The notes under the pieces are model-generated. The model saw only the letters and a program-made list of their open reading frames with translations, was not told where the DNA came from and did no database searches. A stretch of 64,000 bases of DNA. Source: Iodidimonas sp. SYSU 1G8. GTDB lineage: Bacteria; Pseudomonadota; Alphaproteobacteria; SMXS01. The translations under genes and the position numbers were made by a program. Positions 46,404-59,319 of this stretch are shown piece after piece (the first letter of the stretch is position 1; every line of letters starts with the position of its first letter). The stretch lies in NCBI RefSeq assembly GCF_039655775.1, contig NZ_JBBYXJ010000001.1, positions 1,626,001 to 1,690,000 of the forward strand. Direction: 5' to 3'.

Positions 46404-47150
46404 TCAGTGGTCGCAGACACCTGCCTTGGGCGGGGTCGCGGCCATGTCGGCCTGGACGGCGACCTGAACGGCCGCGATCATTGTCCGCGTTTCCTTGTCG
46501 GCGCTGCCGTCCACCCGTGACGGCCGCCAATGCCGCTGGAACGCCTTCAGGATCGCCCGGTAGACCGGCGAATCCTGGCCATCGACGGGAATGCAGTAGC
46601 CGATGGACCGCAGCGCGTTCTGGATCTCGCGCACCGTGCCGGAGACCGGCTCCAGATCCACATGCTGCGGCCAGAGGCCGATACCCTTCCTGGAAAAGCG
46701 CTCCCAGGGAAACAGCTCGCCCGGGTCGTCCTTGCGCATGGGCGCGATGTCGGAATGTCCGAGCACCTGACGCCGGGGAATGGGATGGCGGCCGAGAATG
46801 TCCAGCGCCAGCGATTCCAGCGCGGCCATCTGGGCCTCGGGGAAGTCGCGGTAGCCATGCTCATGGCCCGGATTGACCAGTTCGATGCCGATCGATCGCT
46901 GGTTCATGCCGATCTTGCCTTCCCAGCAGGACTGTCCGGCGTGCCAAGCGGTCTTGTCCTCGGTCACCAGCCGGTGAACAGTTCCGTCCTCGTCGATCAG
47001 GTAGTGGGCGCTGACCTTGGCCTCCGGGTCGCACAGACGGTCGATAGCGGCCTGGGCCGAACCCATCCCCGTGTAATGCAGGATCAACAGGTCGATGTCG
47101 AATCCCGGCGGACGGGCGGAAAAGTTGGGCGATTCCCGGTCGGTGATCAT
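46404..47150 (-). CDS. N-acetylmuramoyl-L-alanine amidase (AmiD-like)
   Basis: A 248-residue Amidase_2 zinc enzyme with a C-terminal peptidoglycan-binding-like end. Zn ligands are seen in LLILHYTGM (His25), the VLGHSDIAP region and its following acidic partner; TAWHAGQSCWEGKIGMNQRSIGIELVNPG gives the Glu and fold motif. Such enzymes cut the bond between muramic acid and L-Ala in peptidoglycan or recycling fragments. No export signal is obvious, so it may act on cytosolic anhydro-muropeptides (AmpD-like) rather than at the wall. The start overlaps the EamA gene by 4 bases. Confidence 0.88.
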   Translation of the reverse strand: MITDRESPNFSARPPGFDIDLLILHYTGMGSAQAAIDRLCDPEAKVSAHYLIDEDGTVHRLVTEDKTAWHAGQSCWEGKIGMNQRSIGIELVNPGHEHGYRDFPEAQMAALESLALDILGRHPIPRRQVLGHSDIAPMRKDDPGELFPWERFSRKGIGLWPQHVDLEPVSGTVREIQNALRSIGYCIPVDGQDSPVYRAILKAFQRHWRPSRVDGSADKETRTMIAAVQVAVQADMAATPPKAGVCDH

Positions 47151-48034
47151 GGCGTGTTCCCCGTTAAGCGTTGGCGGCGCGACTTGAGCGCCTCGCGGAT
47201 CTGGATAATGGCGACACCGCCCATGGTCATCAAGCCACCGATGGCCAGTTTCGTGGTGACCGGATCGTCGTGCAGCCAGATGCCGAAGAAGACACCCAGC
47301 ATGGGCGGCGCGATCATGAACGGCACCATATAGGTGACCGGGTAGCGTTGCAGCAGATAGAACATGCCGCCATGGCCCATGATGGAGGCGCCGACGCCGG
47401 TGTAGAGCACCAGCAGGACGCCGTACCAGCCGGCATCCACGGCATGGGCCACCTGCCCCGTCTCCATGAAGAACGATACCGCGAACAAGGCCGGGAAACT
47501 GACCACCGCGATCCAGGCTTGGACCTGCATGGGATGGGCCCCGGTCATGCCGCGCATCAGGATGACCGAGACCGCGAAGAAACAGGCACCGATGCAGACC
47601 ACGATCAGGGCCAGCGGGCTGTCGAAGGCGACCGGGTCGAAGCCCAGAACCATCACGCCGGCAAAGGCGACGGCCATACCGGCCAGCCGCCAGGGACCGA
47701 CCCGCTCACCGAGGAACAGGACGGCGAGAAGCACCATGAAGGGGATGTTGATCTGCAGCGCGACGGCGACCGGCGCGACGTGGTCGGTCAGCGAATAGCC
47801 AACCAGGATCAAGCCGAAATGCAGCGCCCCCGAAGTCAGGCCGATCCAGACCATGCGCCACATCTGTCCCTTGATCGGTTTGAGCCAGGGACTGAGCAGC
47901 AGCGCGACCACGAAAAAGCGCAGCCCGGCGAAGAACACCGGGGGAATGACATCGACACCCCATTTGGTGACCATGACATTGAAACCCCAGACCAGCGTGA
48001 CCAGCACGGCCAGCATGAAATGCGGTAGGGTCAT
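47147..48034 (-). CDS. DMT-superfamily EamA transporter
   Basis: A 295-residue ten-helix EamA transporter, third of its kind here. The first repeat begins [48 protein letters not shown] ends the first repeat; the C-half has [24 protein letters not shown]. Its start is coupled to the end of djlA by a 4-base ATGA overlap and its end to the amidase gene by 4 bases. The three-gene unit djlA-eamA-amidase is therefore one transcript. Substrate unknown. Confidence 0.87.
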   Translation of the reverse strand: MTLPHFMLAVLVTLVWGFNVMVTKWGVDVIPPVFFAGLRFFVVALLLSPWLKPIKGQMWRMVWIGLTSGALHFGLILVGYSLTDHVAPVAVALQINIPFMVLLAVLFLGERVGPWRLAGMAVAFAGVMVLGFDPVAFDSPLALIVVCIGACFFAVSVILMRGMTGAHPMQVQAWIAVVSFPALFAVSFFMETGQVAHAVDAGWYGVLLVLYTGVGASIMGHGGMFYLLQRYPVTYMVPFMIAPPMLGVFFGIWLHDDPVTTKLAIGGLMTMGGVAIIQIREALKSRRQRLTGNTP

Positions 48035-48762
48035 GCGCCGAGGCCGCGGTGCTTGCGGATGCGGTCATAAGCATCGTTGATCGCGGCGACCTTCTCGTTC
48101 GCCACGTCGATGAATTCCTGCGGCAGGCCTTGGGCGACCAGCGTGTCCGGATGGTGCTCGCGCACCAGTTTGCGATACTGGGTCTTGATCTCGTCGTCGC
48201 TGGCGCCGCGCGCCACGCCGAGCACACGGTAGGGATCGGCATCGCCTGGCCCCACATGGCCGGCGCGGATGCGCTCATATCCGGCCCGGTCGAAGCCGAA
48301 GATCAGCGCGACTTCGTACAGGAACTGGTCCTCGGCCGGATGAATCACGCCATCGGCCTTGGCGATATGGAACAGGGCGTCCAGCAGCTCCTCGAGCACG
48401 CCCCGGTTGCCGCGAAACAGCTTGGCCAACTGGTGGGCATAGGGCTCGAAGCCGGTGGCCTCGCGCCGCGCCTTGTCGAACAGGCGCTCGACGTTCTTCA
48501 CCTCATGCTCGGGGATATGAAATACCTGCCGGAAGGCGTCGATCTCGTCGCGGGTCACCGACCCGTCGGCCTTCGCCATCTTGGCCCCCAGCACGATGAC
48601 GCCGATGGTGAAGCTGATGCTTCGCGTGCCTTCCCGCGCGTCGCCCGGCTCTGGATCGGTCTTGCTCGCGGCATGGCCCACCGCGGCGCCGAGCAGCGCG
48701 CCGATCGGTCCGCCCAGCATGAGACCTGCCGCGCCGCCCAGTATGGTAGTCCAGATGCTCAT
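48031..48762 (-). CDS. djlA: DjlA-like membrane-anchored J-domain co-chaperone
   Basis: A 243-residue protein with a Gly/Ala-rich N-terminal membrane segment (residues 6-32), a central TerB-like all-helical domain ([29 protein letters not shown], and [18 protein letters not shown]) and a C-terminal J-domain with HPD at 204-206 in REHHPDTL. It would stimulate DnaK ATPase at the inner membrane. Both TerB repeats with KADG motifs are present, as in DjlA. Lead gene of the unit with the EamA transporter and amidase. Confidence 0.88.
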   Translation of the reverse strand: MSIWTTILGGAAGLMLGGPIGALLGAAVGHAASKTDPEPGDAREGTRSISFTIGVIVLGAKMAKADGSVTRDEIDAFRQVFHIPEHEVKNVERLFDKARREATGFEPYAHQLAKLFRGNRGVLEELLDALFHIAKADGVIHPAEDQFLYEVALIFGFDRAGYERIRAGHVGPGDADPYRVLGVARGASDDEIKTQYRKLVREHHPDTLVAQGLPQEFIDVANEKVAAINDAYDRIRKHRGLGA

Positions 48763-48857
48763 GCCGCGTCCTTTACGGTCGCCGTTAGTAGCATCGAACC
48801 GGACGGGAAACAGCCTGCGTTTTTTCCGGTCGGCATGGACCGGAATGCAGGGAACGC

Positions 48858-49328
48858 TCAGTTATCCGCAGCGCCTTCCTCGATCCATTGGCGCACCAGC
48901 GCGATCTGTTCCGGCTTCAGCGGGCTGCCGACGGAGGGCATCGCGGCGCCGCTGCCGCCCACCTCGGCATGGGTGCCCTCGATCTTGCGGTAGAGATAGC
49001 TGTCCGCGGGTTTGCCCGGTTCGACCCGCATCATATCGACCTCGACCGACTTGATGCCGACCAGGCTGGCATGGGCCGATTTGGGGTGAAGCTGGATGCT
49101 GCCCGGTTCCTTGCCGGTGAGATGGCACATGACACAGCGCGTCTTCAGGATCGGCACGATATCCTTGGCGAAGCTGACCGGCTCGGCGGCGGCGGCGGGC
49201 GTGGCTCCCAGCAGGCAGGCGACGGCGAATGTCAGCAGACCGACGCGGCGACTGGCGCGGGCGTCGCCGCCAGCCAGGCAGAGCGGCGCCGCGTGGCGGC
49301 TGAGCTGTACAAACGTGTTCCCCGACAT
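48858..49328 (-). CDS. PSCyt1-type c-type cytochrome, exported
   Basis: A 156-residue single-heme protein of the Planctomycete-type cytochrome C (PSCyt1) family. The heme motif CVMCH is at 65-69, preceded by [13 protein letters not shown], the family signature; the end reads [21 protein letters not shown] long N-region with a hydrophobic core ([19 protein letters not shown]) is a Sec signal. The start at 49328 has GGGGAAG upstream; earlier starts extend into a different composition. The rest of the usual PSCyt1 partner proteins are not adjacent. The redox role is unknown. Confidence 0.8.
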   Translation of the reverse strand: MSGNTFVQLSRHAAPLCLAGGDARASRRVGLLTFAVACLLGATPAAAAEPVSFAKDIVPILKTRCVMCHLTGKEPGSIQLHPKSAHASLVGIKSVEVDMMRVEPGKPADSYLYRKIEGTHAEVGGSGAAMPSVGSPLKPEQIALVRQWIEEGAADN

Positions 49329-49501
49329 GTCATCTTCCCCTTTTTGCCCGGCGGCCGTGCGTCGATGCACGTTCTCGCTCGGCTTCCGGTCGCCGAGTCG
49401 CCATGCTATACGCGTTTCGTGGACCGTATCGACCGTTGTCTGATACGGACCGCCACGGAAAATATAATCTCCGCAAGCCTCGCCGCTGATCCAGGAAGTC
49501 A

Positions 49502-50092
49502 ATGCCCCGCCAAGTCGATCATGATGCCCGTCGCCTGGAAGTCGCGGAAGTGGCGGCACGCCTGATCGCGCAGGTGGGCGTGGAACGCGTGACGGTGCGC
49601 GAGCTGGCCAAGGCGGCGGGATACAGCACCGCCATCGTCAGCCACTATTTCGCCGACAAACGGCAATTGCTGCTGTTCACCTACCAGGCGGCCGCGCAGA
49701 ACGCGCAGGAGCGCGTCGACAGCGTCTTGTCGGCGGCGCCGGAGGATCTGGAAGGATGCCTGACAGCGCTGCTGCCGCTCGACGAGGCCCGCCACCGCGA
49801 CTGGCAGGTCTGGCTGTCGTTCTGGGGCATGGCCATCGGCGATCCCGAATTCGCCGAGGTGCAGCGCCGGCGCGTCATCGGCAGCCGCAAGATGATCCAG
49901 GGCGTGCTGGAGGCCATGGCGCGCAAGGGCAAACTGTCTGGCGACATGGATTTCGACCTGCTGTCGCGGCAATTGCTGACTGTCGTGAACGGCCTGGCGG
50001 TGCAGGCGGGCTTCGATCCGGCGGACTGGCCGGCGGAACGGCAGCAGAATGTCTTGTCGAAAGCCATCGAAACCTTGCTCGGTCAAGGCTGA
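49502..50092 (+). CDS. TetR family transcriptional regulator (BetI-like)
   Basis: A 196-residue TetR repressor. The DNA-binding helix-turn-helix is LIAQVGVERVTVRELAKAAGYSTAIVSHYFADK, residues about 20-52, with BetI-type spacing. The C-terminal helical ligand domain contains WQVWLSFWGMAIGDPEFAEVQRR, like regulators of betaine or CoA-thioester pathways. The ATG has AGGAAG upstream. It is divergent from the PSCyt1 gene and upstream of an LprI-like gene. Ligand and targets are unknown. Confidence 0.87.
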   Translation: MPRQVDHDARRLEVAEVAARLIAQVGVERVTVRELAKAAGYSTAIVSHYFADKRQLLLFTYQAAAQNAQERVDSVLSAAPEDLEGCLTALLPLDEARHRDWQVWLSFWGMAIGDPEFAEVQRRRVIGSRKMIQGVLEAMARKGKLSGDMDFDLLSRQLLTVVNGLAVQAGFDPADWPAERQQNVLSKAIETLLGQG

Positions 50093-50176
50093 GGGCCGTT
50101 CCCAGCGGGAGAGACGCTTTTCTTCGGCGTCAAGCTGGGGGATAGTCGATGCCTGTCTGCTCCAAGGGGGAACCGG

Positions 50177-50614
50177 ATGTTGAAGCCCTTCCTGCACGGC
50201 GCCGCGCTCGCGCTGGCCCTGACCGTCGCTGTCGCCCTGCCGGCCGCGTCCCAGCCCATGGATCCGGCGCCGGGCGCCGTCGAGCCGCCGCCGCCGAAAA
50301 AGCCCAAGGCCAAGCCGAAACCCACGCCAGCGTCGTTCGACTGCCGGGATGCCCGGTCGGAGGCCGAGCGCATGGTGTGCCGCTCGTTCGAGCTGGCCAA
50401 GCTGGACGTGCAGATGTACCGCGCCTACCTGGCGTACACGGACAGCCTGGGCCCGGACCAGGGCCTGACGCTGCAATCGGCCGAGCTGGCGCAGCGCCGC
50501 TGGGTCATCAACCGGGACCAGTGCCGCGATGAACTCTGCGTGCGTGACCTGTACGAGGACCGGATCGACGCCTTGCGGGCCCAGCACAACACCAATATGG
50601 GCCTGCGCCGCTGA
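50177..50614 (+). CDS. LprI/DUF1311-like secreted protein
   Basis: A 145-residue exported protein. After a Sec signal (LALALTVAVALPAASQP) and a Pro/Lys-rich linker (PPPPKKPKAKPKP), the C-terminal half has the LprI/DUF1311 pattern: FDCRDARSEAERMVCRS, QRRWVINRDQC and RDELCVRDLYEDRI, with four Cys likely in two disulfides. Mycobacterial LprI inhibits lysozyme; whether this one does is unknown. The ATG is preceded by CAAGGGGG. Convergent with the VOC gene at 50618. Confidence 0.8.
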   Translation: MLKPFLHGAALALALTVAVALPAASQPMDPAPGAVEPPPPKKPKAKPKPTPASFDCRDARSEAERMVCRSFELAKLDVQMYRAYLAYTDSLGPDQGLTLQSAELAQRRWVINRDQCRDELCVRDLYEDRIDALRAQHNTNMGLRR

Positions 50615-50617
50615 CCG

Positions 50618-51139
50618 TCAGTCCTTGAAGATTTGCGGTCTGGCGAGGTCAACATCCTTGCGGGCGGCGGCGACGTGCAGCGCCGCGACCTGCATGCCGG
50701 GACCGGGCTGGACGAACTCGATGGTCTTGCCGTCGGGATCGCGCATGATGCAGAACTTGGACCCGGCGATCTGTCCTTCGTCGCCCGCATAGACCGGTTC
50801 GGTATGAAAGTCGTGCCCCATGGCCGTGAGCCGGGCGTAGACATCCTCGATGTCGTCGACGACGAAGCACAGATACACATAGCCCACATCGTCCTGGCGC
50901 TGGTCCATCGGACGGCGCGCGGGAATGAATTCCAGCAGTTCGATGGCGAAATTACCGACAGGGATCAGCACCGCGCGATGGACATGCGGCGGCAGGCGCA
51001 AATTCCTGTCGGCGCTGGGGCCGGAGACCTCCAGCGCAAAGGCCGGCTCGAGGCCGAAGACCTCGCGATACCATTGCACGGAGCGCTCCAGATTGCTCAC
51101 CGTGATGCCGACGTGATGGAAAACCACTGGTATGGTCAA
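50618..51139 (-). CDS. VOC family protein (bleomycin/glyoxalase type), TTG start
   Basis: A 173-residue VOC protein. The first module begins IPVVFHHVGITVSNLERSVQWYREVFGL (His ligand in HH), the second contains VGYVYLCFVVDDIEDVYARL, and DPDGKTIEFVQPG gives the last Glu ligand. The start is probably the TTG at 51139, since GGGGAG is 7 bases upstream and the only in-frame ATG far upstream would add a non-homologous leader. Convergent with the LprI-like gene. Divergent from the DUF6134 gene. Function unknown. Confidence 0.8.
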   Translation of the reverse strand: MTIPVVFHHVGITVSNLERSVQWYREVFGLEPAFALEVSGPSADRNLRLPPHVHRAVLIPVGNFAIELLEFIPARRPMDQRQDDVGYVYLCFVVDDIEDVYARLTAMGHDFHTEPVYAGDEGQIAGSKFCIMRDPDGKTIEFVQPGPGMQVAALHVAAARKDVDLARPQIFKD

Positions 51140-51294
51140 GATCGAACTCCCCTGTCGCCTGTCTCCCCGCGCCAAGGCTCGTCGCCGGGCATCGCGCTTG
51201 TCAAGCGGCGGCGACGATTCCGCATGGGGTTTCACGGCGCATGCACTAGCATGCGGCAGCGGCCCGGTGGAGGAGCCGCCCAACTGAAAGCAGT

Positions 51295-51987
51295 ATGATG
51301 CGTCGCAGAACGGGCCTGTTGGCCATGATGCTCGCCCTGGTCGCGGCAAGCGCCTCGGCGGCGCCGTCTCCGGCCATCGACGGCGTGCCCAAGGGCGGCG
51401 TGCTCGAGTTCGCCGTGTCGCGCAAGAACGAGCCCATCGGCACCGCCACCCTCACCTTCGCCGACAAGGGCGAGGATCTTCAGGTGCAGGTGGACGTGAA
51501 CCTGAAAGTGAAGCTGCTGTTCCTGACCGTCTACAGCTACCGCCACCAGGCCACGGAAACCTGGTCCGACGACCGGCTGGTGGCGTTCGACAGCACGACG
51601 CAGGAGAACGGCAAGAGCTGGCAAGTGGACGCCCATGCCGAAGACGATGGCACCCTCAGCGTCAACGCCAATGGCAAGCAGGGCAGCGTGCCGGACACGC
51701 TGCCGCCGACCAGTTACTGGAATCCGACCATGATCGGGCAGTCGCGCTGGTTCAACAGTCAGTTCGGCACGGCAGGCGACGTCGCCGTGCGGACCCTGGG
51801 CCGCGAGACCGTGGAATCCGCCGGTCGGATGCTGGCCGCCCAGCGCTTCAAGATCACGGGAACCGTGACGGAAACCGGCAAGCCCATCGATCTCGACCTG
51901 TGGTACGCGGACAATGGCGAGCTGGTGAAGATGCACTCCATTGCCGACAGCGACGGCTCGCTGATAGAATTCGACCGCATTCGCTGA
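51295..51987 (+). CDS. DUF6134 family exported protein
   Basis: A 230-residue exported protein with a 22-residue signal ([16 protein letters not shown]). The mature part is a beta-rich structure with [52 protein letters not shown], a motif typical of the DUF6134 family. Function unknown; members are often found near lipid or carbohydrate genes. No ribosome site is striking. It is 44 bases upstream of the 5-oxoprolinase gene on the same strand. Confidence 0.8.
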   Translation: MMRRRTGLLAMMLALVAASASAAPSPAIDGVPKGGVLEFAVSRKNEPIGTATLTFADKGEDLQVQVDVNLKVKLLFLTVYSYRHQATETWSDDRLVAFDSTTQENGKSWQVDAHAEDDGTLSVNANGKQGSVPDTLPPTSYWNPTMIGQSRWFNSQFGTAGDVAVRTLGRETVESAGRMLAAQRFKITGTVTETGKPIDLDLWYADNGELVKMHSIADSDGSLIEFDRIR

Positions 51988-52031
51988 TCCGGCGGACGGC
52001 TCTTTTCCTTCTCCGAACCGCACGGACTCCC

Positions 52032-55000
52032 ATGACGCCCGATACATGGCAATTCTGGATCGATCGCGGCGGCACCTTCACGGACATCGTCGCGCGGCGG
52101 CCCGATGGCGCGCTGATCACCCACAAGCTGCTGTCGGAGGCCCCCGAGCGCTATGACGACGCGGCGGTGCAGGGCATTCGCGACCTGCTGGGACTGACCG
52201 AAGGCGACCCAATCCCCGAGGGCGCCATCGCCGCGATCAAGATGGGCACCACGGTCGCCACCAACGCGCTGCTGGAGCGGCGCGGCGCCCGCGTGGTGTT
52301 CGCCACCACACGCGGTTTCCGCGACGTGCTGCGCATCGGCTATCAGAACCGTCCGCGCCTGTTCGATCTCGACGTCCGTCTGCCGGACCAACTCTACGAA
52401 CAGGTCATCGAGATCGACGAGCGGATCGCCGCCGATGGCGAGGTTCTCGCGCCGCTCGATCTCGACGGCGCGCGCAGGGCCTTGCAGGCGGCCCGCGACG
52501 ACGGCATCGACAGTGTCGCTTTGTGCCTGATGCATGCCTGGCGGTATCCGGCCCATGAAGAGGCGCTGGAGGCGATGTGCCGCGAGATCGGTTTCCGCCA
52601 GATTTCGGTCAGCCACCGGGCCAGCCCGCTGATGAAGATCGTCGGCCGCGGCGACACCACCGTGGCCGACGCCTATCTGTCGCCCGTGCTGCGCCGCTAT
52701 GTGGACCGCATCTCGGGCGAAGTCGGCGGCGCGCCGCTGCTGTTCATGCAGTCCAATGGCGGGCTGGCCGAGGCCGATCGCTTCCAGGGCAAGGACGCCA
52801 TCCTGTCCGGCCCGGCGGGCGGCGTGGTCGGCGCGGTGCGGACGGCGGCGCTGGCCGGGTTCGACCGGATCATCGGGTTCGACATGGGCGGCACGTCCAC
52901 CGATGTCTGTCATTTCGACGGGACCTATGAACGGGTCAACGACAGCATCGTCGCCGGCACGCGCATCCGCGCGCCCATGATGCACATTCACACCGTCGCC
53001 GCAGGCGGCGGATCGATCCTGCATTTCGAGGACGGCCGTTTTCAGGTCGGGCCGGATTCCGCCGGCGCGAATCCGGGCCCCGCCTGTTACGGGCGCGGCG
53101 GCCCGCTGACGGTGACCGACTGCAACGTGCTGCTGGGCAAGGTTCATCCCGACCGGTTTCCCCGCGTATTCGGGCCGAACGGCGACCAGCCGCTGGACAC
53201 CGCCGCCGTGCGCGACAAATTCGCGGCCCTGGCCCGCGCGGTCGGCGACCGAACACCCGAGGACGTCGCGGAGGGTTTCCTGCGGGTCGCCGTGGAGACC
53301 ATGGCGCGGGCGATCAAGCGCATCTCGCTCGAGCGGGGCCACGACGTCTCCGACTACACACTGGTCTGCTTCGGCGGCGCGGGCGGCCAGCACGCTTGCC
53401 TGGTGGCGGATGCGCTGGACATGATTCGGGTGCTGGTCCACCCGCTGGCGGGCGTGCTCTCGGCCCTTGGCATGGGTCTGGCCGAAGCGCGGGAGTTTCG
53501 GCAGGAAACCGTGGAACAACCGCTGAGCGAGGATGCGCTGGCCGCGCTGAACAACGTTTTCGAACGGCTGGCCGCCGACGCGCTGCCGGCCGTCACCGCC
53601 TTCGCCGAGCACAGCGAAACCGTCCGCCGCCTGCATCTTCGTTATGCCGGCAGCGATACGGCACTCGACGTGCTGGCGGGCGACCTGCCGTCGGTGCGCG
53701 CGGCCTTCGAGACGGCGCATCGAAAGCGTTTCGGCTTTGTCGAACCCGGCAAAGCGCTGGTGATCGAAGCGGTGACCCTCGAGGCGGTTGGTCATATGCC
53801 GCAACCGGATGCGGCGCACCCGGCCGCGCTTAACACCGCCGTCATCGATCGGACAACCGACAAGGTATTCTCGGAGGGGCGGTGGCACACTGCGGAAGTG
53901 GTAGACCGTTCTGTTCTTTCGGCCGGTATGTCCGTCCTGGGTCCTGCCATCGTTACCGAGCCTCATGGCACCAATATCGTGGAACCGGGTTGGCGCGCTT
54001 CCGTCAGCGCGCGAGGCGATCTGCTGCTGGAACGCTCCGCTCCCGTGTCCCGGACGAGCGCCATCGGCACCCGAGCCGATCCCGTGCAACTGGAGATCTT
54101 CAACAACCTCTTCATGTCCATCGCCGAACAGATGGGCGTGGTCATCGAGAACACGTCGCACTCGGTGAACATGAAGGAGCGGCTGGACTTCTCCTGCGCC
54201 CTGTTCGACGCCGACGCCGGACTGATCGCCAACGCGCCGCACATTCCGGTGCATCTGGGCTCAATGGGTGCCAGCGTGCGTACCGTGATCGACGGCAATC
54301 CCGCGATGAAGCCGGGCGACGTGTTCGTTATCAACGCGCCCTATAATGGTGGCACCCATCTGCCGGACATTACCGTGGTGACGCCCGTCTTCATCGACGG
54401 CCAGCCGCTGTTCCACGTCGCCACGCGCGGCCATCACGCGGATATCGGCGGTATCACGCCCGGATCGGTGCCGCCCGATTCCACGAGCATCGAACAGGAA
54501 GGCGTGCTGCTGGACAATGTTCAGCTGGTCGCCGGAGGCCGGTTCCTGGAGGACTCCGTTCGCGCCCGCCTCACCGGCGGACCTTGGCCGGCCCGCAATC
54601 CGGATCAGAACATCGCCGATCTGAAGGCGCAGGTGGCCGCCAATGCAACGGGCGCGCGCGAGCTGCTGCGCATGACCGAGCAATTCGGGCTGGAAACCGT
54701 GCAGGCCTACATGGGCCATGTGCAGGACAACGCGGAAGAGGCGGTACGCCGTGTCATCGACACGCTGCGGGATGGCCGCTTCGCCGTGGACATGGACTGC
54801 GGCGCGCGGATCGAGGTGGCCATCACCGTCGACCGATCAGCCCGATCGGCCCGGGTGGACTTCACCGGCACAAGCCCGCAGCAGCCGAGCAATTTCAACG
54901 CGCCACTGGCGATCACGACGGCGGCGGTCCTGTACGCCTTCCGGTGCCTGGTCGGCGGCGATATTCCGCTGAACGCCGGTTGTCTCAAGCCGCTGACCCT

Positions 55001-55598
55001 GATCGTGCCGGAGGGCAGCCTGCTCAACCCGCGCTACCCGGCGGCGGTGGTGGCCGGCAACGTGGAAACCTCGCAATGCGTGGTCAACGCCCTGTTCGGC
55101 GCCCTGGGCGCGGCCGCCTCGGCGCAGGGCACCATGAACAACCTCACCTTCGGCAACGCCCGTTACCAGTATTACGAGACGCTGGCGGGCGGTATGGGCG
55201 CCGGTCCCGGCTTCGATGGCGCCAGCGCGGTCCAGACGCACATGACCAACTCGAGGCTCACCGACCCGGAAGTGCTGGAATTCCGCTTTCCGGTCGTTCT
55301 GGAGGCCTTCTCGGTACGGCGCGGCTCAGGCGGCGCCGGACGTAACCGGGGCGGCGACGGAATCATTCGCCGGCTACGCTTCAACGAGGCCATGACCGCC
55401 GGCATCCTGTCGAACAACCGGCGGAACGCGCCCTTCGGGCTAGACGGCGGCGGGGCCGGGAAACCGGGTGACAATAAGGTGGAACGTCAGGACGGGAGCG
55501 TAGAGACGTTATCCGCTTGCGCGGACATCACCGTGGCGCCCGGCGACATCCTGGTGGTGGAGACGCCAGGCGGCGGCGGATACGGTTCGCCGAGTTAA
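52032..55598 (+). CDS. ATP-dependent 5-oxoprolinase/hydantoinase (HyuA-HyuB fusion)
   Basis: A 1188-residue fused 5-oxoprolinase. The N-half is HyuA-like with the first phosphate loop DRGGTFTD (11-18), and a second loop [11 protein letters not shown] near 282. The HyuB-like half starts around residue 680 ([20 protein letters not shown]) and ends near 1188 with ETPGGGGYG. The enzyme opens 5-oxo-L-proline to L-glutamate with ATP, or acts on a hydantoin. The ATG at 52032 gives the usual length; a longer in-frame region upstream belongs to the DUF6134 gene area. The stop shares TTAA with the csp stop on the other strand. Confidence 0.92.
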   Translation: MTPDTWQFWIDRGGTFTDIVARRPDGALITHKLLSEAPERYDDAAVQGIRDLLGLTEGDPIPEGAIAAIKMGTTVATNALLERRGARVVFATTRGFRDVLRIGYQNRPRLFDLDVRLPDQLYEQVIEIDERIAADGEVLAPLDLDGARRALQAARDDGIDSVALCLMHAWRYPAHEEALEAMCREIGFRQISVSHRASPLMKIVGRGDTTVADAYLSPVLRRYVDRISGEVGGAPLLFMQSNGGLAEADRFQGKDAILSGPAGGVVGAVRTAALAGFDRIIGFDMGGTSTDVCHFDGTYERVNDSIVAGTRIRAPMMHIHTVAAGGGSILHFEDGRFQVGPDSAGANPGPACYGRGGPLTVTDCNVLLGKVHPDRFPRVFGPNGDQPLDTAAVRDKFAALARAVGDRTPEDVAEGFLRVAVETMARAIKRISLERGHDVSDYTLVCFGGAGGQHACLVADALDMIRVLVHPLAGVLSALGMGLAEAREFRQETVEQPLSEDALAALNNVFERLAADALPAVTAFAEHSETVRRLHLRYAGSDTALDVLAGDLPSVRAAFETAHRKRFGFVEPGKALVIEAVTLEAVGHMPQPDAAHPAALNTAVIDRTTDKVFSEGRWHTAEVVDRSVLSAGMSVLGPAIVTEPHGTNIVEPGWRASVSARGDLLLERSAPVSRTSAIGTRADPVQLEIFNNLFMSIAEQMGVVIENTSHSVNMKERLDFSCALFDADAGLIANAPHIPVHLGSMGASVRTVIDGNPAMKPGDVFVINAPYNGGTHLPDITVVTPVFIDGQPLFHVATRGHHADIGGITPGSVPPDSTSIEQEGVLLDNVQLVAGGRFLEDSVRARLTGGPWPARNPDQNIADLKAQVAANATGARELLRMTEQFGLETVQAYMGHVQDNAEEAVRRVIDTLRDGRFAVDMDCGARIEVAITVDRSARSARVDFTGTSPQQPSNFNAPLAITTAAVLYAFRCLVGGDIPLNAGCLKPLTLIVPEGSLLNPRYPAAVVAGNVETSQCVVNALFGALGAAASAQGTMNNLTFGNARYQYYETLAGGMGAGPGFDGASAVQTHMTNSRLTDPEVLEFRFPVVLEAFSVRRGSGGAGRNRGGDGIIRRLRFNEAMTAGILSNNRRNAPFGLDGGGAGKPGDNKVERQDGSVETLSACADITVAPGDILVVETPGGGGYGSPS

Positions 55599-55801
55599 AC
55601 CGACTGCAACTGGTCAGCTGCCGTGCGCCCGTCTCGTCCGGGGACAAGCTCGAAAGCCACTTTCTGGCCTTCCTGCAAATCGCCCAATCCCGATCGTTCG
55701 ACGGCGGTGATATGCACGAACACGTCCTTGCCGCCCCCATCGGGCGCGATGAAACCGTATCCCTTTGTTTTATTGAACCACTTCACAATACCAGTAGCCA
55801 T
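55595..55801 (-). CDS. Cold-shock protein (CspA family)
   Basis: A 68-residue single-domain cold-shock protein, an RNA/ssDNA chaperone. RNP1 KGYGFI is at 13-18 and RNP2 VFVHI at 27-31, and the start ATGIVKWFN is standard. Its stop lies within the last 4 bases of the convergent 5-oxoprolinase gene. GACGAGGA lies upstream of the ATG. The A+T-rich region upstream may be a long cold-responsive leader. Confidence 0.93.
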   Translation of the reverse strand: MATGIVKWFNKTKGYGFIAPDGGGKDVFVHITAVERSGLGDLQEGQKVAFELVPGRDGRTAADQLQSV

Positions 55802-56187
55802 CGACAGTCCTCGTCAAACTCTCACTGACTTTTCCGACAACAGATAAAGTCAAGCGCGCATGCCACATGCGCACCCGGATTCTGTTATCCGCTACAATTT
55901 GGTAACCGCCAATTCTTGCAAAAACAAGCAATATTTGAAATCAGCTCTCAACTGCCGATAGACCCCATAACACCACATCAAGGCCATTTGTTACTTCAGA
56001 AAGCGTGAGCAGCGTGAGAAGCCTGACCCGGCGGTAAATTTCTACTTGAACCTGGAAAAGCGCAGGCCATCCCCGCCAAGACAAAATAAGCTTTATCTCA
56101 ATGACTTGTTAGAAAGAGCACCCGCTATCGGAGCAGAGGCGACGCCGCCGGTGCCTGTCTGGCGAATACCGGCGGCGCCTCAATCAA
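55802..56187. other. 386-bp gene-free region upstream of csp
   Basis: No supported gene. The half next to the csp gene is A+T-richer than the chromosome and probably holds the csp promoter and 5' leader; TTGACT at about 55852 on the minus strand is a possible -35 box, but no good -10 follows. The other half holds short shadow ORFs only. Confidence 0.5.
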
Positions 56188-56502
56188 TCAGTTGCGGGGC
56201 GCGGCCTTGTGGGCCGGCGCGGCTTCGGTCGATGACGGAGATGCGGGCGTGATCGGCGGACGATCAGGCGTGAGCGCAGAATCGAGGTCGGGATTCCTTA
56301 CGACCATTTTGTCGGTGCAGGTGCATTTATAGCCGGTTTGGCCGGCGCTGTTGGTGAACTCGCTCGTCTCGCAACTGGTGAGCTTGTTATCCATCTGTTT
56401 CTGGGTGCATCTCCCACCTGTCACCACCGTGGCAGCGTGGGCACCGACAGAAAACATGGTCAGGACGAGGAAGGTGGAAGATAGGACGGAAAATCTCTTC
56501 AC
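56188..56502 (-). CDS. Hypothetical exported Cys-containing protein
   Basis: A predicted exported protein of 104 residues. From a GTG at 56502 it opens as a Sec signal (VKRFSVLSSTFLVLTMFSVGAHA, cut after AHA). The mature part has four Cys in GGRCTQKQ, LTSCETSE and YKCTCTDK, suggestive of disulfides, followed by a Pro/Ala/Thr-rich tail ending HKAAPRN. No family is recognised. The longer ORF from an ATG at 56550 gives a much longer n-region and is less likely. Function unknown. Confidence 0.55.
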   Translation of the reverse strand: MKRFSVLSSTFLVLTMFSVGAHAATVVTGGRCTQKQMDNKLTSCETSEFTNSAGQTGYKCTCTDKMVVRNPDLDSALTPDRPPITPASPSSTEAAPAHKAAPRN

Positions 56503-56682
56503 GGCTTTTTCCCAGTTTCGGGCGCCACAGGAGCGTGGCCCCATGTACATCGTGATCAGACCAACTTGGAGCCACGCCGCGGCGCCGGAGGCCCTAACCG
56601 CTCCCTGGACGTTTCAGGAGGCGATACCGCTGACCTTACGTAACGTTACCTTAACAATCTCTGAACGTCGTCGCGGAAACGG

Positions 56683-59315
<2,633 letters not shown>

Positions 59316-59319
<4 letters not shown>

